A stretch of 64,000 bases of DNA from NCBI GenBank assembly GCA_026004935.1, contig BPKC01000001.1, forward strand, positions 868,001-932,000. The letters run 5' to 3'. Shown here piece after piece: positions 9,000 through 17,643 of this stretch (position 1 is its first letter; the number at the start of each line of letters is the position of its first letter). Source of the stretch: Rhodothalassiaceae bacterium (GTDB lineage: Bacteria > Pseudomonadota > Alphaproteobacteria > Sphingomonadales > Rhodothalassiaceae). The notes under the pieces are model-generated. The model worked only from the letters and a program-made list of their open reading frames with translations. It ran no database searches and was not told the origin of the DNA. The position numbers and the translations under genes are program-made.

Positions 9000-10394
9000 A
9001 TGACATCTATGGGATGGGCAGGACGGGCGGTCACCGGTCTTGCGGCGGGCGCGCTGATGCTGTGTGCGGCCCCCGCGCTGCAGCCCGCCGGAAAAGCCGC
9101 GGGCGGCGCATCCGCACTGGTCGTCGAGCTTTTCGCCGGGGCGGCGCTTGCGCAAAGCGATCAAGCCAAGCCGGCGCGCAAGACGAAGCGGGTCGACGCC
9201 ATCCGGCAGCAGTACATGTCGGAGTTCGACAAGATCAACAAGCTGCTGGATGAGAAGAAGAATGCGGAAGCTCTGGCCCGGCTCAAGGAGCTCGCGCAGG
9301 AGAAGCTGAACGATTACGAGAAGGCGATCGTCTATCAGTTCATCGGTCAGCTGCTGGCGCAGGATGGCAAGTACAAGGAGGCGATCCCCTATTTCGAGGA
9401 GATCCCGACGCTCGAGCGCGCGCCGGACGCCCAGATCGACACCGCGCTGAACATCCTCTCCCAGCTCTATCTGGCGACTGACGAGTACAAGAAGGCCATC
9501 GAGACCAAGCAGAAGTGGATGGCGCGACAGGAGGTGCTGTCGCCCAGCGACTACATATTCCTGGCCCAGGCCTATTACGGCCTCGAGGACTACAAGAACG
9601 TCGCGAAATATGCGGAACAGGGCATCAAGATGGCGCGCGAGACGGGCAGACCCGTCGAGGAGCGCTGGTGGCTGCTGCTGCGCGCGGCGTACTGGGAGCT
9701 GAAGGATTTCCAGAACGTCAAGCGCGTCATGGAAATCCTCGCCCTCAACTACGACAAGCCCGAATACTGGCGCAATCTGGCGGGCGTCTATGGCGAGCTC
9801 GGGATGGACGACAAGGCGCTGGCCGTCATGGAGATCGCCTATCGCCGCGGATTCCTCGATGAACGCGAGCGGTATCTCATCAATCTCGCGCAGATGTACA
9901 TCGCCCGCGGCGCCCCCATCAAGGCCGCCTGGCTGATCGAGCGCGGGATGAAGGAAGGAAAGATCGAGAAGACGGCCGACAACTACGAGCTTCTCGGCCA
10001 AGCCTATCTCAACGCGATGGAGATGGACAAGGCCGAGCGGCCGCTCCGGCTGGCGGCCCAGATGAAGAACAAGGGCGAGCTGTGGATGCGCCTCGGCCAG
10101 GTCCTCGTCCAGCGCGAGAAATGGAACGAGGCGATCGAGGCGCTGCAGAAGGCGATCGATGCCGGCGACCTCGACAAGCCGCAGTACGCCTATCTGCTGC
10201 TGGGCACCGCCTATTTCAACATCGACGAATTCGACAAGGCGAAGGAGGCCTTCCGCGCGGTGCTCAAGATGAAGGACGAGGATGCGCAGCAGAGCGCCCG
10301 CAAATGGCTCGGCTACATCGACAGCGAGCTGAAGCGTCGCCGCCAGCTCACCGAATTCTACGACAAGAGCGGCAAGCGCCGGAAGCGCAGCTGA
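9000..10394 (+). CDS. Exported TPR-repeat protein of the TonB operon
   Basis: A 464-residue periplasmic or lipid-anchored-like protein: a hydrophobic N-terminus (about 1-50, with a cysteine in ALMLCAAPAL) and then repeated TPR helices across the rest (for example DYEKAIVYQFIGQLLAQDGK, EYKKAIETKQ, WNEAIEALQKAIDAG, EFDKAKEAFRAVLKMKDEDA). A strong GGGAGGAGGA ribosome site precedes the ATG at 9000, so the upstream in-frame ATG at 8961 is less likely. A TPR gene follows tonB2 in Vibrio TonB2 clusters too, supporting a scaffold role in the same complex. A clear terminator hairpin follows. Confidence 0.88.
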   Translation: MTSMGWAGRAVTGLAAGALMLCAAPALQPAGKAAGGASALVVELFAGAALAQSDQAKPARKTKRVDAIRQQYMSEFDKINKLLDEKKNAEALARLKELAQEKLNDYEKAIVYQFIGQLLAQDGKYKEAIPYFEEIPTLERAPDAQIDTALNILSQLYLATDEYKKAIETKQKWMARQEVLSPSDYIFLAQAYYGLEDYKNVAKYAEQGIKMARETGRPVEERWWLLLRAAYWELKDFQNVKRVMEILALNYDKPEYWRNLAGVYGELGMDDKALAVMEIAYRRGFLDERERYLINLAQMYIARGAPIKAAWLIERGMKEGKIEKTADNYELLGQAYLNAMEMDKAERPLRLAAQMKNKGELWMRLGQVLVQREKWNEAIEALQKAIDAGDLDKPQYAYLLLGTAYFNIDEFDKAKEAFRAVLKMKDEDAQQSARKWLGYIDSELKRRRQLTEFYDKSGKRRKRS

Positions 10395-10422
10395 GCGCGC
10401 CTCAAGGACATTCCTGACGACG

Positions 10423-10448
10423 GGCCCCGGGAGGCATCTCCCGGGGCC
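10423..10448 (+). terminator. Strong hairpin terminator after the TonB operon
   Basis: A perfect 11-bp stem, GGCCCCGGGAG paired with CTCCCGGGGCC, closes a GCAT tetraloop 29 bases after the TPR gene stop. The downstream run is only weakly T-rich (TTCCCGTT), so termination may be intrinsic but imperfect. It separates the TonB operon from the amidohydrolase. Confidence 0.7.
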
Positions 10449-10565
10449 TTCCCGTTGCCGGCCGCCCCCTTGCGATCGGCCTTCGAAGGTGGTCTTCTGC
10501 GCACGGATGACGCCCTGACGGCCGGACCCTCCCGGCCTGGCGGCTTTGCGGAAAGGAGGTCTGCG

Positions 10566-11909
10566 ATGACGGCGGCGACGAGAGCGGCGGCGGTGGCGCT
10601 CGCCGCAGCGATGGCGGTGGCGCAGGTTGCGGGGGCGGCGCGGGCGCAGGCTCCTCATGCAGAGATCGGCGAAGACTACGCCCATCTTGAGCAGCTCTAC
10701 CGTCACCTCCACAGCCATCCCGAGCTCAGCTACCAGGAGGCCGAAACCGCGAAGCGCATCGCCGCCGAGCTCAGGGCGCTGGGCTTTGCCGTCACCGAAG
10801 GTGTCGGCGGCCATGGCGTCGTCGCGATCATGGAAAACGGCGACGGGCCGACGGTGATGCTGCGCACCGATCTCGATGCCCTGCCGGTGGCGGAGCAGAC
10901 GGGCCTGCCCTATGCGTCGCGCGTGAAGGCGGTGGAGCAGACGGGCCAGGAGGTCCCGGTGATGCACGCCTGCGGGCATGACGTGCACATGACGGTGCTC
11001 GTCGGCACCGCCCGCTGGCTGGCGGCGCACCGCGACCGCTGGTCCGGCCGGCTGATGCTGATCGGGCAACCGGCGGAGGAGCGCGGAGCGGGCGCGCGCA
11101 AGATGCTGGAGGACGGCCTGTTCACGCGCTTTCCCAAGCCGGACTATGCGCTCGCCCTGCATGTGAACGCGGCGCTGCCCGCGGGCACGGTGGCCTATGT
11201 GCCGGGATACGCGCTCGCCAACGTCGACTCGGTCGACATCACCGTGCACGGCATCGGCGGCCATGGCGCCTATCCGCAGGCGACGAAGGATCCGATCGTG
11301 CTGGCTTCCGAAATCGTGCTGGCGCTGCAGACCATCGCCAGCCGCGAGATCGACCCGCAGGATCCCGTGGTGGTCACGGTGGGATCCATCCACGGCGGCG
11401 CCAAGCACAACATCATTCCGGACCGCGTGGATCTGCAGCTGACCGTGCGCAGCTACTCCGACGAGACCCGGCACAAGGTGCTGGAGGCGATCCGGCGCAT
11501 CGCCGTCAACATGGGCCGGGTCGCGGGCCTGCCCGACGATCTGCTTCCCGAGGTGAAGATCCACGAGGAGGAATACACCCCGGCCACCTACAACGACCCG
11601 GAGCTTACCGAGCGGCTGGCCGCGGCGCTCGCGGCGCGCTTCGGCTCCGAACGCGTGATCCGCGCGAAGCCGGTGATGGGCGGCGAGGATTTTTCGCGCT
11701 ACGGCAGGGCGGGGGTGAAGGCGGTGATGCTGTGGCTGGGTGCGGTCGACCCCGACAAGTGGAGACTCGCCCAGGAGGGCAAGCTTTCCCTGCCGTCGCT
11801 GCACTCGCCCTTCTTCGCCCCGCTGCCGCGGCCCACGATCACGACGGGGGTGGAGACGATGGTAACCTCGGTGCTCGCTCTGATGGGCAGGAGAGACGGC
11901 GCGGGCTGA
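10566..11909 (+). CDS. Exported M20-family amidohydrolase (peptidase/deacylase)
   Basis: A 447-residue zinc hydrolase of the M20 amidohydrolase group (hippurate, IAA-amino acid and N-acyl amino acid hydrolases). A signal peptide (about 1-27, AAAMAVAQVAGAARAQA) sends it to the periplasm. Metal-site motifs are visible: LRTDLDALPV, HACGHDVHM, GQPAEERGAGA and the late VMGGEDFSRYG. An optimal GAAAGGAGGT site precedes the ATG at 10566. Substrate cannot be read from sequence. Its position just after a TonB system could mean that it processes an imported amide or peptide conjugate, which is inference. Confidence 0.87.
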   Translation: MTAATRAAAVALAAAMAVAQVAGAARAQAPHAEIGEDYAHLEQLYRHLHSHPELSYQEAETAKRIAAELRALGFAVTEGVGGHGVVAIMENGDGPTVMLRTDLDALPVAEQTGLPYASRVKAVEQTGQEVPVMHACGHDVHMTVLVGTARWLAAHRDRWSGRLMLIGQPAEERGAGARKMLEDGLFTRFPKPDYALALHVNAALPAGTVAYVPGYALANVDSVDITVHGIGGHGAYPQATKDPIVLASEIVLALQTIASREIDPQDPVVVTVGSIHGGAKHNIIPDRVDLQLTVRSYSDETRHKVLEAIRRIAVNMGRVAGLPDDLLPEVKIHEEEYTPATYNDPELTERLAAALAARFGSERVIRAKPVMGGEDFSRYGRAGVKAVMLWLGAVDPDKWRLAQEGKLSLPSLHSPFFAPLPRPTITTGVETMVTSVLALMGRRDGAG

Positions 11910-11915
11910 TCCGCA

Positions 11916-12740
11916 TCATCCCTCCGCCCCCTCGTCGAGCGGGCGGCCGTGCCGGCCCGCGCCTTCGCCGAAGCGCGCGGCCCCGGCCAGCGCCTCGCCG
12001 CCTTGGAGCGTAAGAAGGCCCAGTCTCGTCTCCTCCGCAAGCGCCGCGGCCTCCGTCAGCCCCCATTGGCGGATCGCGGAAAGCCGGTCGTGCTCAAGAC
12101 AGGTGCGGGGGTGGCGGGCGAGCTCGTGAGCGAGCCGGACCGCCTCATCGAGGGCCGTCCCGCGCGGGACGAGGCGGTTCGCAAGGCCGATCGCGAATGC
12201 CTCGCGCGCATCGACCGGCCGGCCGGTCAGGATCATGTCCATCGCGCGCGCGTGGCCGATGAGCCGCGGCAGGCGGACGCTGCCGCCGTCGATGAGCGGC
12301 ACCCCGAAACGCCGGCAGAAGACGCCGAAGACGGCACCCTCGGCGGCCACCCGGAGATCGCACCACAGCGCAAGCTCCAGCCCGCCCGCGACCGCGTAGC
12401 CCTCGATCGCCGCAATCACCGGCTTGCCCAGCAGCAGACGCGTCGGGCCCATGGGTGCGAAATCGCCTTCCGTCTTCACCCGCTCGTCGAGCGGTTCGGC
12501 GGCGAGGGCCTTCAAGTCCGCCCCCGCGCAGAAGTGGCCGCCGGTGCCCGTCAGCACGGCGACGGCGAGACTGTCGTCGGTGTCAAAACTCTTGAAGCAG
12601 GCGTGCAGAGCGCGCGCGGTGGCGAGATCGACCGCGTTGCGCCGGTCGGGCCGGTCGATCGTCACCACCATCACCGGGCCGTCCCGCATCACGGTGAGGC
12701 CGGGCGAAATCGCGCCCGGTCCTTGCGGCATCTCCGTCAT
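11916..12740 (-). CDS. Enoyl-CoA hydratase/isomerase family (crotonase) protein
   Basis: A 274-residue cytoplasmic crotonase-fold enzyme. It shows the CoA/oxyanion-hole segment GTGGHFCAGADLKALA, the second oxyanion element AIEGYAVAGGLELALWCD, and the region FCRRFGVPLIDGGSVRLPRL, where hydratases carry a catalytic Glu; here the aligned position reads Asp in LIDGGS. That resembles the 'crotonase/enoyl-CoA hydratase-related' subgroup, so a true hydratase role is not assured. It converges on the amidohydrolase, leaving six bases between stops. Confidence 0.88.
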   Translation of the reverse strand: MTEMPQGPGAISPGLTVMRDGPVMVVTIDRPDRRNAVDLATARALHACFKSFDTDDSLAVAVLTGTGGHFCAGADLKALAAEPLDERVKTEGDFAPMGPTRLLLGKPVIAAIEGYAVAGGLELALWCDLRVAAEGAVFGVFCRRFGVPLIDGGSVRLPRLIGHARAMDMILTGRPVDAREAFAIGLANRLVPRGTALDEAVRLAHELARHPRTCLEHDRLSAIRQWGLTEAAALAEETRLGLLTLQGGEALAGAARFGEGAGRHGRPLDEGAEG

Positions 12741-12920
12741 CTCCCATCCCTTCCGCCGTCGGCGCCGACATCTGCGCCGCGCCGCGCGCGGCCTTGAAAA
12801 CCTTGCGCGCCCTGCCGCCGTTCGTGTTGGTGCATCGCGCGGGCAGCCCGGTTTCGCTTCCCAGCCCGCGCGGGCCGGTGTAGGATGTCACGAGAAGGCA
12901 GAGAAGAGAAAGGTGTCGCG

Positions 12921-13271
12921 ATGAACGCTGGCGATCTGCAGGTGGTGTTTCGCGGTCTCGATCATTCGGACGCGCTGGAGGCGGCTGTGCGCAAGGAGGC
13001 CGAGAAGCTCTTCCGGCTTCACGACCGCTTCACCAGCGGCACGGTGACGATCGAGGCGCTGCACCGGCAGAACCGCTGGGGGGTGCGCTATGCTGTGACG
13101 ATCTCGCTGCATTCGCCCGCGCTGGGCGATGTGGTCGTCTCGCACGAAAGCGGGGAAGGATCTGCCAAGCCCGATCCCTATCTCGCCGTGCGCGAGGCCT
13201 TCGAGGCGGCGCTGCGCCAGGTGCGTGACCGGCGCGAGAAGCTGATTCACAAGAGCAGGGCGGCCGGCTGA
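12921..13271 (+). CDS. HPF/RaiA (sigma-54 modulation) family ribosome-associated protein, short form
   Basis: A 116-residue protein with the RaiA/HPF beta-alpha-beta fold. Visible parts are LQVVFRGLDHSDALEAAVRK at the start, the central beta strands (GTVTIEALH, RYAVTISLHSP), and the C-terminal helix AFEAALRQVRDRREKLIHK with basic residues that contact 16S rRNA in the family. It lacks the C-terminal dimerisation domain of long HPF. The ATG at 12921 is preceded by AGAGAAAGG. It should bind stalled ribosomes in stationary phase. The DUF3775 gene follows at 69 bases. Confidence 0.78.
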   Translation: MNAGDLQVVFRGLDHSDALEAAVRKEAEKLFRLHDRFTSGTVTIEALHRQNRWGVRYAVTISLHSPALGDVVVSHESGEGSAKPDPYLAVREAFEAALRQVRDRREKLIHKSRAAG

Positions 13272-13340
13272 GGCGGGCCCGCAAAGCGCGCTGGACCGCC
13301 GTGGGCGTGACGGCGCAGGCGGCAAAGGGGGTGGAGAGAG

Positions 13341-13763
13341 ATGGTGACCCGGCAGATCGAGGAAGAGCGCCGCGACGACGAGGACTATCCGCTCAATGTT
13401 TCGGTCGCGACCGTTTCCTACATCATCGAACGCATCCATGAGGCGATCGGCGAGCTCGCGCTGGAGGACTCGGGTCTCGAGGATGAAGAAGAGGATGGGG
13501 CCCTGCCCCGCGGGGCGGAGACCGAACTGGCCGAGGTTGCGGAATTCATCGACAATCTGAGCGAGGAGGAGCGCATCGATCTCGTCGTGCTGATGTGGAT
13601 CGGGCGCGGCAGCTACGAGGTCGACGAGCTGGAGCAGGCGCGCGCGGACGCCGCCCGCGAGGCGACGCAGAAGACCTCCGACTATCTGCTCTCCACGCCG
13701 CTCGTCGCCGACTATCTCGCCGACGGGCTCGAGGCCTTGGGCTACGCACCCGAGGAATACTGA
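13341..13763 (+). CDS. DUF3775 domain protein
   Basis: A 140-residue acidic cytoplasmic protein, known in alphaproteobacteria but without assigned function. It has an N-terminal segment YPLNVSVATVSYIIERIHEA, an acidic linker (DSGLEDEEEDG), and the conserved C-terminal block FIDNLSEEERIDLVVLMWIG followed by SYEVDELEQARADA and SDYLLSTPLVADYLADGLEA. No membrane segment or signal is present. The ribosome site GGAGAGAG precedes the ATG. Confidence 0.75.
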   Translation: MVTRQIEEERRDDEDYPLNVSVATVSYIIERIHEAIGELALEDSGLEDEEEDGALPRGAETELAEVAEFIDNLSEEERIDLVVLMWIGRGSYEVDELEQARADAAREATQKTSDYLLSTPLVADYLADGLEALGYAPEEY

Positions 13764-13782
13764 CCGCGTTCCGGCCGCCGTC

Positions 13783-14664
13783 TCACGAGGACAGCTGATA
13801 GCGGCGGTAGCTGCGCGCCGCCACCGCGAGCATCGCCAGCGCGAACAGGGCGAGCAGCGGCAGGCAGCGCCAGAGCTCCTCGTATTCGAGGTCGAAGAAG
13901 CCCACGCGGGCGATGGTCACCGCCCAGTCGACGGGGTTGATGAGGCTCAGGTGCAGCATCCAGATCGGCATCGCCGAGCGGGCGATCATCATCGTGCTGG
14001 TGAACACCAGCGGCAGCAGCAGAAAATTCATCGTCCCGATCACCGCGTCATGCCGGCGCAGGATCAGCGCGAGCGCGTTCGACAGCGAGCCGAAGGCGAT
14101 GCCGGTCAGAAACACCGCCGCGAACACGAGCAGCATGCCCGTCGCCCCCCCGGCGACATGGGCGCCCGCGAACCAGCCCACCGCAAGGATCACCAGCGAC
14201 TGCACGACCACGACGATGCCGGCCCGCAGCACGTAGCTCGCAAGGAGCACCGCCGCCGGCACCGGCGCGGTGCGCAGACGGTCGAGATAGCCGCGCTCCT
14301 CGTCCATCAGCAGACTCATGCCCGCGAAGGCCGAGCCGAAAAGCGCCGTCATCACCATGAGCCCCGGCGTGAGGAACGCCATGTAGTTCTGGGTCGGAAA
14401 CCCGGCCATGCGGGTGACGCCCGAAAACAGCGAGCCGAAGAGCAGGAGCCACACCAGCGGCTGGATGATGTTGAGGACCACGAAGGTCGGCATGCGCATG
14501 TCGTGCAGCAGCAGCCGCGCGACCAGCGCGCCGAGCGCCCGCAGCAGGGCGGGGCGCGCCGGCGGCTCGAGCGGGTCCCCGACACCGCGCATGGAAGCCG
14601 GCCGCGCGCCGGGCTCCCGCCCGTCGTCCCGCGCCGGGGCGACTTCCGGTTCCATGAATCTCAT
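13783..14664 (-). CDS. ABC-2 type transporter permease
   Basis: A 293-residue inner-membrane permease with six membrane segments, starting at MRFMEPEVAPARDDGREPGA. After a soluble N-terminus it shows FVVLNIIQPLVWLLLFGSLF, MAFLTPGLMVMTALFGSAFA, VVVVQSLVILAVGWFAGAHV and the ABC-2 signature region FGSLSNALALILRRHDAVIG, with LINPVDWAV near the end. It belongs to the DrrB/NodJ group. The start overlaps the ATPase stop by ATGA. With the ATPase it should export a drug, lipid or polysaccharide-like compound. Confidence 0.92.
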   Translation of the reverse strand: MRFMEPEVAPARDDGREPGARPASMRGVGDPLEPPARPALLRALGALVARLLLHDMRMPTFVVLNIIQPLVWLLLFGSLFSGVTRMAGFPTQNYMAFLTPGLMVMTALFGSAFAGMSLLMDEERGYLDRLRTAPVPAAVLLASYVLRAGIVVVVQSLVILAVGWFAGAHVAGGATGMLLVFAAVFLTGIAFGSLSNALALILRRHDAVIGTMNFLLLPLVFTSTMMIARSAMPIWMLHLSLINPVDWAVTIARVGFFDLEYEELWRCLPLLALFALAMLAVAARSYRRYQLSS

Positions 14665-15647
14665 GATGCGAGCTCCTTCGGCACGGCATGGGCTTCGGCA
14701 TCCGCCTCGGCCATGGTGCGGCCGGTGAGGGCCAGATAGACCTCGTCCAGCGTCGGCTTGCGCAGCTCCGCGCGGGTCACCTGCATGCCCGAAAGCGCCG
14801 CGAGCAGCGCCGGCAGGGCTTCGGCACCGTCCGCGACGGTCACGTGAAGCCGGTCGCGGTGGACGCGCAGTTCCCTGACGAGGACATGGGTCTTGAGCCG
14901 GGCCGAGGCCGCATGCGCCTCCTGCGGCGAGGCGAAGCGCAGAATCAGCACATCGCCGCGGATGCCCGCCTTGAGTGCCGCCGGCGTGTCCTCGGCGACG
15001 AGCCGGCCGCGGTCTATGATGCCGAGGCGGTCGCTCAGGCGGTCCGCCTCCTCGAGATAATGGGTGGTGAGCAGCACCGCGACCCCGTCCTCGTCCGCGA
15101 TCTGCCGCAGACGCCGATGGAGATTGGCCCGCGATTCGGGGTCGAGCCCGGTGGTCGGCTCGTCCAGAAACAGCACGCGCGGCCGGTGAAGGAGCCCGAG
15201 AGCCAGATCCAGCCGCCGGCGCATGCCGCCCGACCATTCCCGGGTCACGCGATCGGCCGCCTCCTCAAGCTCGACGAGGGCGAGAAGCTCCGCGATGCGG
15301 CGGGCCAGCGCGTGTCCGCCGATCCCTCTCAGCCGGCCCTGGACCCAGAGATTCTCGCGGCCCGTGAGATTGAGATCCACCCCCGTGCCCTGGCCGACAT
15401 AGCCGATGACGCGCCGCACCCGGGCGGCATCACCGGTCACGTGCCAGCCTGCGACGAGGGCGCGTCCGCCCGTCGGCCGGGTGAGGGTGGCGAGAATGCG
15501 CACGGTCGTCGTCTTGCCCGCGCCGTTCGGACCGAGCAGGCCGTAGATCTCGCCCGCCGCGACGGAAAAGCTGACACCGTCCAGCGCCACGACGCCGTTC
15601 GCATAGACCTTGCGCAGGTCCTCCACCGCAACGAGCCGCTCACGCAT
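14661..15647 (-). CDS. ABC transporter ATP-binding protein, DrrA type
   Basis: A 328-residue ATPase. Walker A is GLLGPNGAGKTTTVRIL, the signature is EWSGGMRRRLDLALGL, Walker B is RVLFLDEPTTGLDPESR, and the switch His is in LLTTHYLEEADRLSD. The extra C-terminal domain of about 80 residues, ending ELRKPTLDEVYLALTG, is typical of DrrA (daunorubicin resistance) ATPases. It overlaps the permease by 4 bp and the phzF-like gene by 8 bp, forming a three-gene operon on the minus strand. Confidence 0.95.
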   Translation of the reverse strand: MRERLVAVEDLRKVYANGVVALDGVSFSVAAGEIYGLLGPNGAGKTTTVRILATLTRPTGGRALVAGWHVTGDAARVRRVIGYVGQGTGVDLNLTGRENLWVQGRLRGIGGHALARRIAELLALVELEEAADRVTREWSGGMRRRLDLALGLLHRPRVLFLDEPTTGLDPESRANLHRRLRQIADEDGVAVLLTTHYLEEADRLSDRLGIIDRGRLVAEDTPAALKAGIRGDVLILRFASPQEAHAASARLKTHVLVRELRVHRDRLHVTVADGAEALPALLAALSGMQVTRAELRKPTLDEVYLALTGRTMAEADAEAHAVPKELAS

Positions 15648-16464
15648 CGGCGGGCCATTCGTCCGGGATCTGCATCTCGCCGGCGATGACCTCGACGCAG
15701 TGGCCGGCGATATGGATGCGGTCGCCCTGCATCCTGAGCCACAGCTCGCCCCCGCGGGCGCTGAGCTGGCGGGCGTAGAGCGCCTCCTTCTTGAGTCGCG
15801 TCGCCCAGTAGGGGCCCAGCATGCAATGGGCCGAGCCCGTCACCGGATCCTCGTCGATCCCGAAGGCGGGATAGAAGCAGCGCGAGACGAAGTCGCAGTC
15901 CCGCCCCGGGGCGGTCGCCACGAAACCCTTCAGGCCGAATTGCCGCAGCCGGGCGAAGTCGGGCTTCAGCGCGCGGATCGTTTCCTCGTCCTCGAAGACG
16001 AGAAGCTGGTCGCGGCCGCCGCTCCAGTACTCGCGCGGGTGCGCGCCCATGATGTCCGGCAGCTCCGCAGGCATCTCCGCCGCCCGGGGCACGCGCAGCG
16101 GAAAATCGAGCGCGAGCCGGTCGTCATCGCGCGTGACGATGAGAAGGCCGGAGCGGGTCTGAAAGCGCACCGCCTCGCCCCGCCCCTTCAGATTGCTGAG
16201 GATCGCATAGCCGGCGGCCAGCGTCGCATGGCCGCACAGATCCACCTCCACCTCGGGCGTGAACCAGCGCAGATGAAAGTCCACGGACCGGTCGTCGTGG
16301 TCGGCCGGCACGAAGAAGGCGGTCTCGGAGAGATTGTTCTCGCGCGCGATGGCCTGAAGCAGCGGGTCCGGCAGCCAGGAATCGAGCGGACAGACGGCCG
16401 CCGGATTGCCCCCGAAGGGCTCCCGGGTGAAAGCGTTGATCCGCAAGAAAGGTATCCGGTTCAT
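15640..16464 (-). CDS. PhzF family isomerase/epimerase
   Basis: A 274-residue protein with the two-lobed diaminopimelate-epimerase-like fold of PhzF. It starts INAFTREPFGGNPAAVCPLD, has ENNLSETAFFV with the catalytic Glu, then DLCGHATLAAGYA, and the second-lobe motif GIDEDPVTGSAHCMLG. No phenazine genes are nearby, so phenazine synthesis is unlikely; members act on small carboxylates or amino acids of unknown identity. It is first in the operon with the DrrA/B-like exporter, so it might modify the exported compound (inference). Confidence 0.92.
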   Translation of the reverse strand: MNRIPFLRINAFTREPFGGNPAAVCPLDSWLPDPLLQAIARENNLSETAFFVPADHDDRSVDFHLRWFTPEVEVDLCGHATLAAGYAILSNLKGRGEAVRFQTRSGLLIVTRDDDRLALDFPLRVPRAAEMPAELPDIMGAHPREYWSGGRDQLLVFEDEETIRALKPDFARLRQFGLKGFVATAPGRDCDFVSRCFYPAFGIDEDPVTGSAHCMLGPYWATRLKKEALYARQLSARGGELWLRMQGDRIHIAGHCVEVIAGEMQIPDEWPADA

Positions 16465-16601
16465 GACCCTCGACCGCTCCGCCTTCCCCGCTTAGACCGG
16501 AAATCCGCGCGCGTCAAAACCCCATTCCGGCGAGACGGCGGAGCACCCGCGTGCGCCCGGGCGAGCCGGGGGCGGCGGGCACGCGGCCCCGTGCCGCCGC
16601 C

Positions 16602-17612
16602 TCACCGGCCGGTCTCCGCACCGCCCAGCGGCAGCACCGCCCCGCTTTCCGGCGGGCCGACCACCGGTTCGTGGGGTTCGAGACCCAGGGGATCGACGTG
16701 GATCAGGATCTCGGCGTGGGGGAATTCCTCGCTCAGCGCCGCCTCCACCTCGGTGGCGACGAGATGCGCGTCGCGGACCGTCATCTCGGGATCGACCTCG
16801 AGATGGAGCTGGATGAAATCCTGGCTGCCCGATGACCGCGTCTTGATCTCGTGCACGCCCTTTACCGCCGTGTTGCCCATGGCGATCTCGAAGATCCGCT
16901 CGCGCGCGGCCTCGGGAAACTCCCGGTCCATCAGGATGTCCACCGCCTCGCGGCCGATGCCGAAGGCGGCCTTCGCGATCCAGCCGGCGATGCCGAGGCC
17001 GAAGAGGCCGTCGATCCATGGGGCATCAAAGATGCGGATGAGCACGGCGGCCGCGATCACCGAAAGATTGAGCAGGAGATCGCCGGCATAATGCAGGCGG
17101 TCCGCATCGATGGCCAGAGAGCCCGTGCGCGCGATCACCCGGCGCTGGAAGGCGACGAGCGCACCGGACAGCAGGATGGCCGCGACGCTCACGCCGATGA
17201 TCCAGGCGTCATGGGTGATCGGGCTGGGCGAGACGATCTCGCGCACCGATTCCACGGCGAGATAGAGCGCGGAGGCCGTCATCAGCAGCGCCTGGATCAG
17301 CGAGGCGATGCCTTCGGCCTTGCCGTGGCCGAAGCGGTGGTCGGCATCCGGCGGAGCGAGCGCCACGCGCACGCCGAAGAAGATGATCGCCGAGGCGAGG
17401 AAGTCGAGGGCCGAATCGAGGAGCGAGCCCAGCATCGCCGCCGAGTCCGAAAGCGTCCAGGCTGCGGCCTTCGCCAGCGACAGGCTGCCCGCCACCACCA
17501 GGGAGGCGACGGTGGCAAGCCGCATCAGCCGCCCGCGCTCCGGATGGCCGCGGCCCGTGGCGGTCATCGGGGCGGGCGGCGCCGGGGAGTTGTCGTCGGC
17601 TGCGTGCGTCAT
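16602..17612 (-). CDS. Cation diffusion facilitator (FieF/CzcD-like) metal exporter
   Basis: A 336-residue inner-membrane transporter for Zn, Fe, Cd or Co efflux. It has six membrane helices. Metal-site residues appear as DSALD in helix 2 (SLLDSALDFLASAIIFFGVR) and HYAGD in helix 5 (DADRLHYAGDLLLNLSVIAA). A C-terminal cytoplasmic ferredoxin-like domain (about 225-310) carries HEIKTRSSGSQDFIQLHLEV and HAEILIHVDP. The D-x3-D / H-x3-D pairing is the FieF/YiiP arrangement. The gene sits 137 bases upstream of phzF and 30 bases after pdxH on the same strand. Confidence 0.93.
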   Translation of the reverse strand: MTHAADDNSPAPPAPMTATGRGHPERGRLMRLATVASLVVAGSLSLAKAAAWTLSDSAAMLGSLLDSALDFLASAIIFFGVRVALAPPDADHRFGHGKAEGIASLIQALLMTASALYLAVESVREIVSPSPITHDAWIIGVSVAAILLSGALVAFQRRVIARTGSLAIDADRLHYAGDLLLNLSVIAAAVLIRIFDAPWIDGLFGLGIAGWIAKAAFGIGREAVDILMDREFPEAARERIFEIAMGNTAVKGVHEIKTRSSGSQDFIQLHLEVDPEMTVRDAHLVATEVEAALSEEFPHAEILIHVDPLGLEPHEPVVGPPESGAVLPLGGAETGR

Positions 17613-17643
17613 CCGCCGCCGCCTTCCTGCTGGCCTCGGCCGG

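Noticed and set aside
16500-16601. Intrinsic terminator between the cation-efflux gene and phzF
   Set aside because: G+C-rich inverted segments are present but the stems are imperfect and no T-run follows on the minus strand; not strong enough to list.
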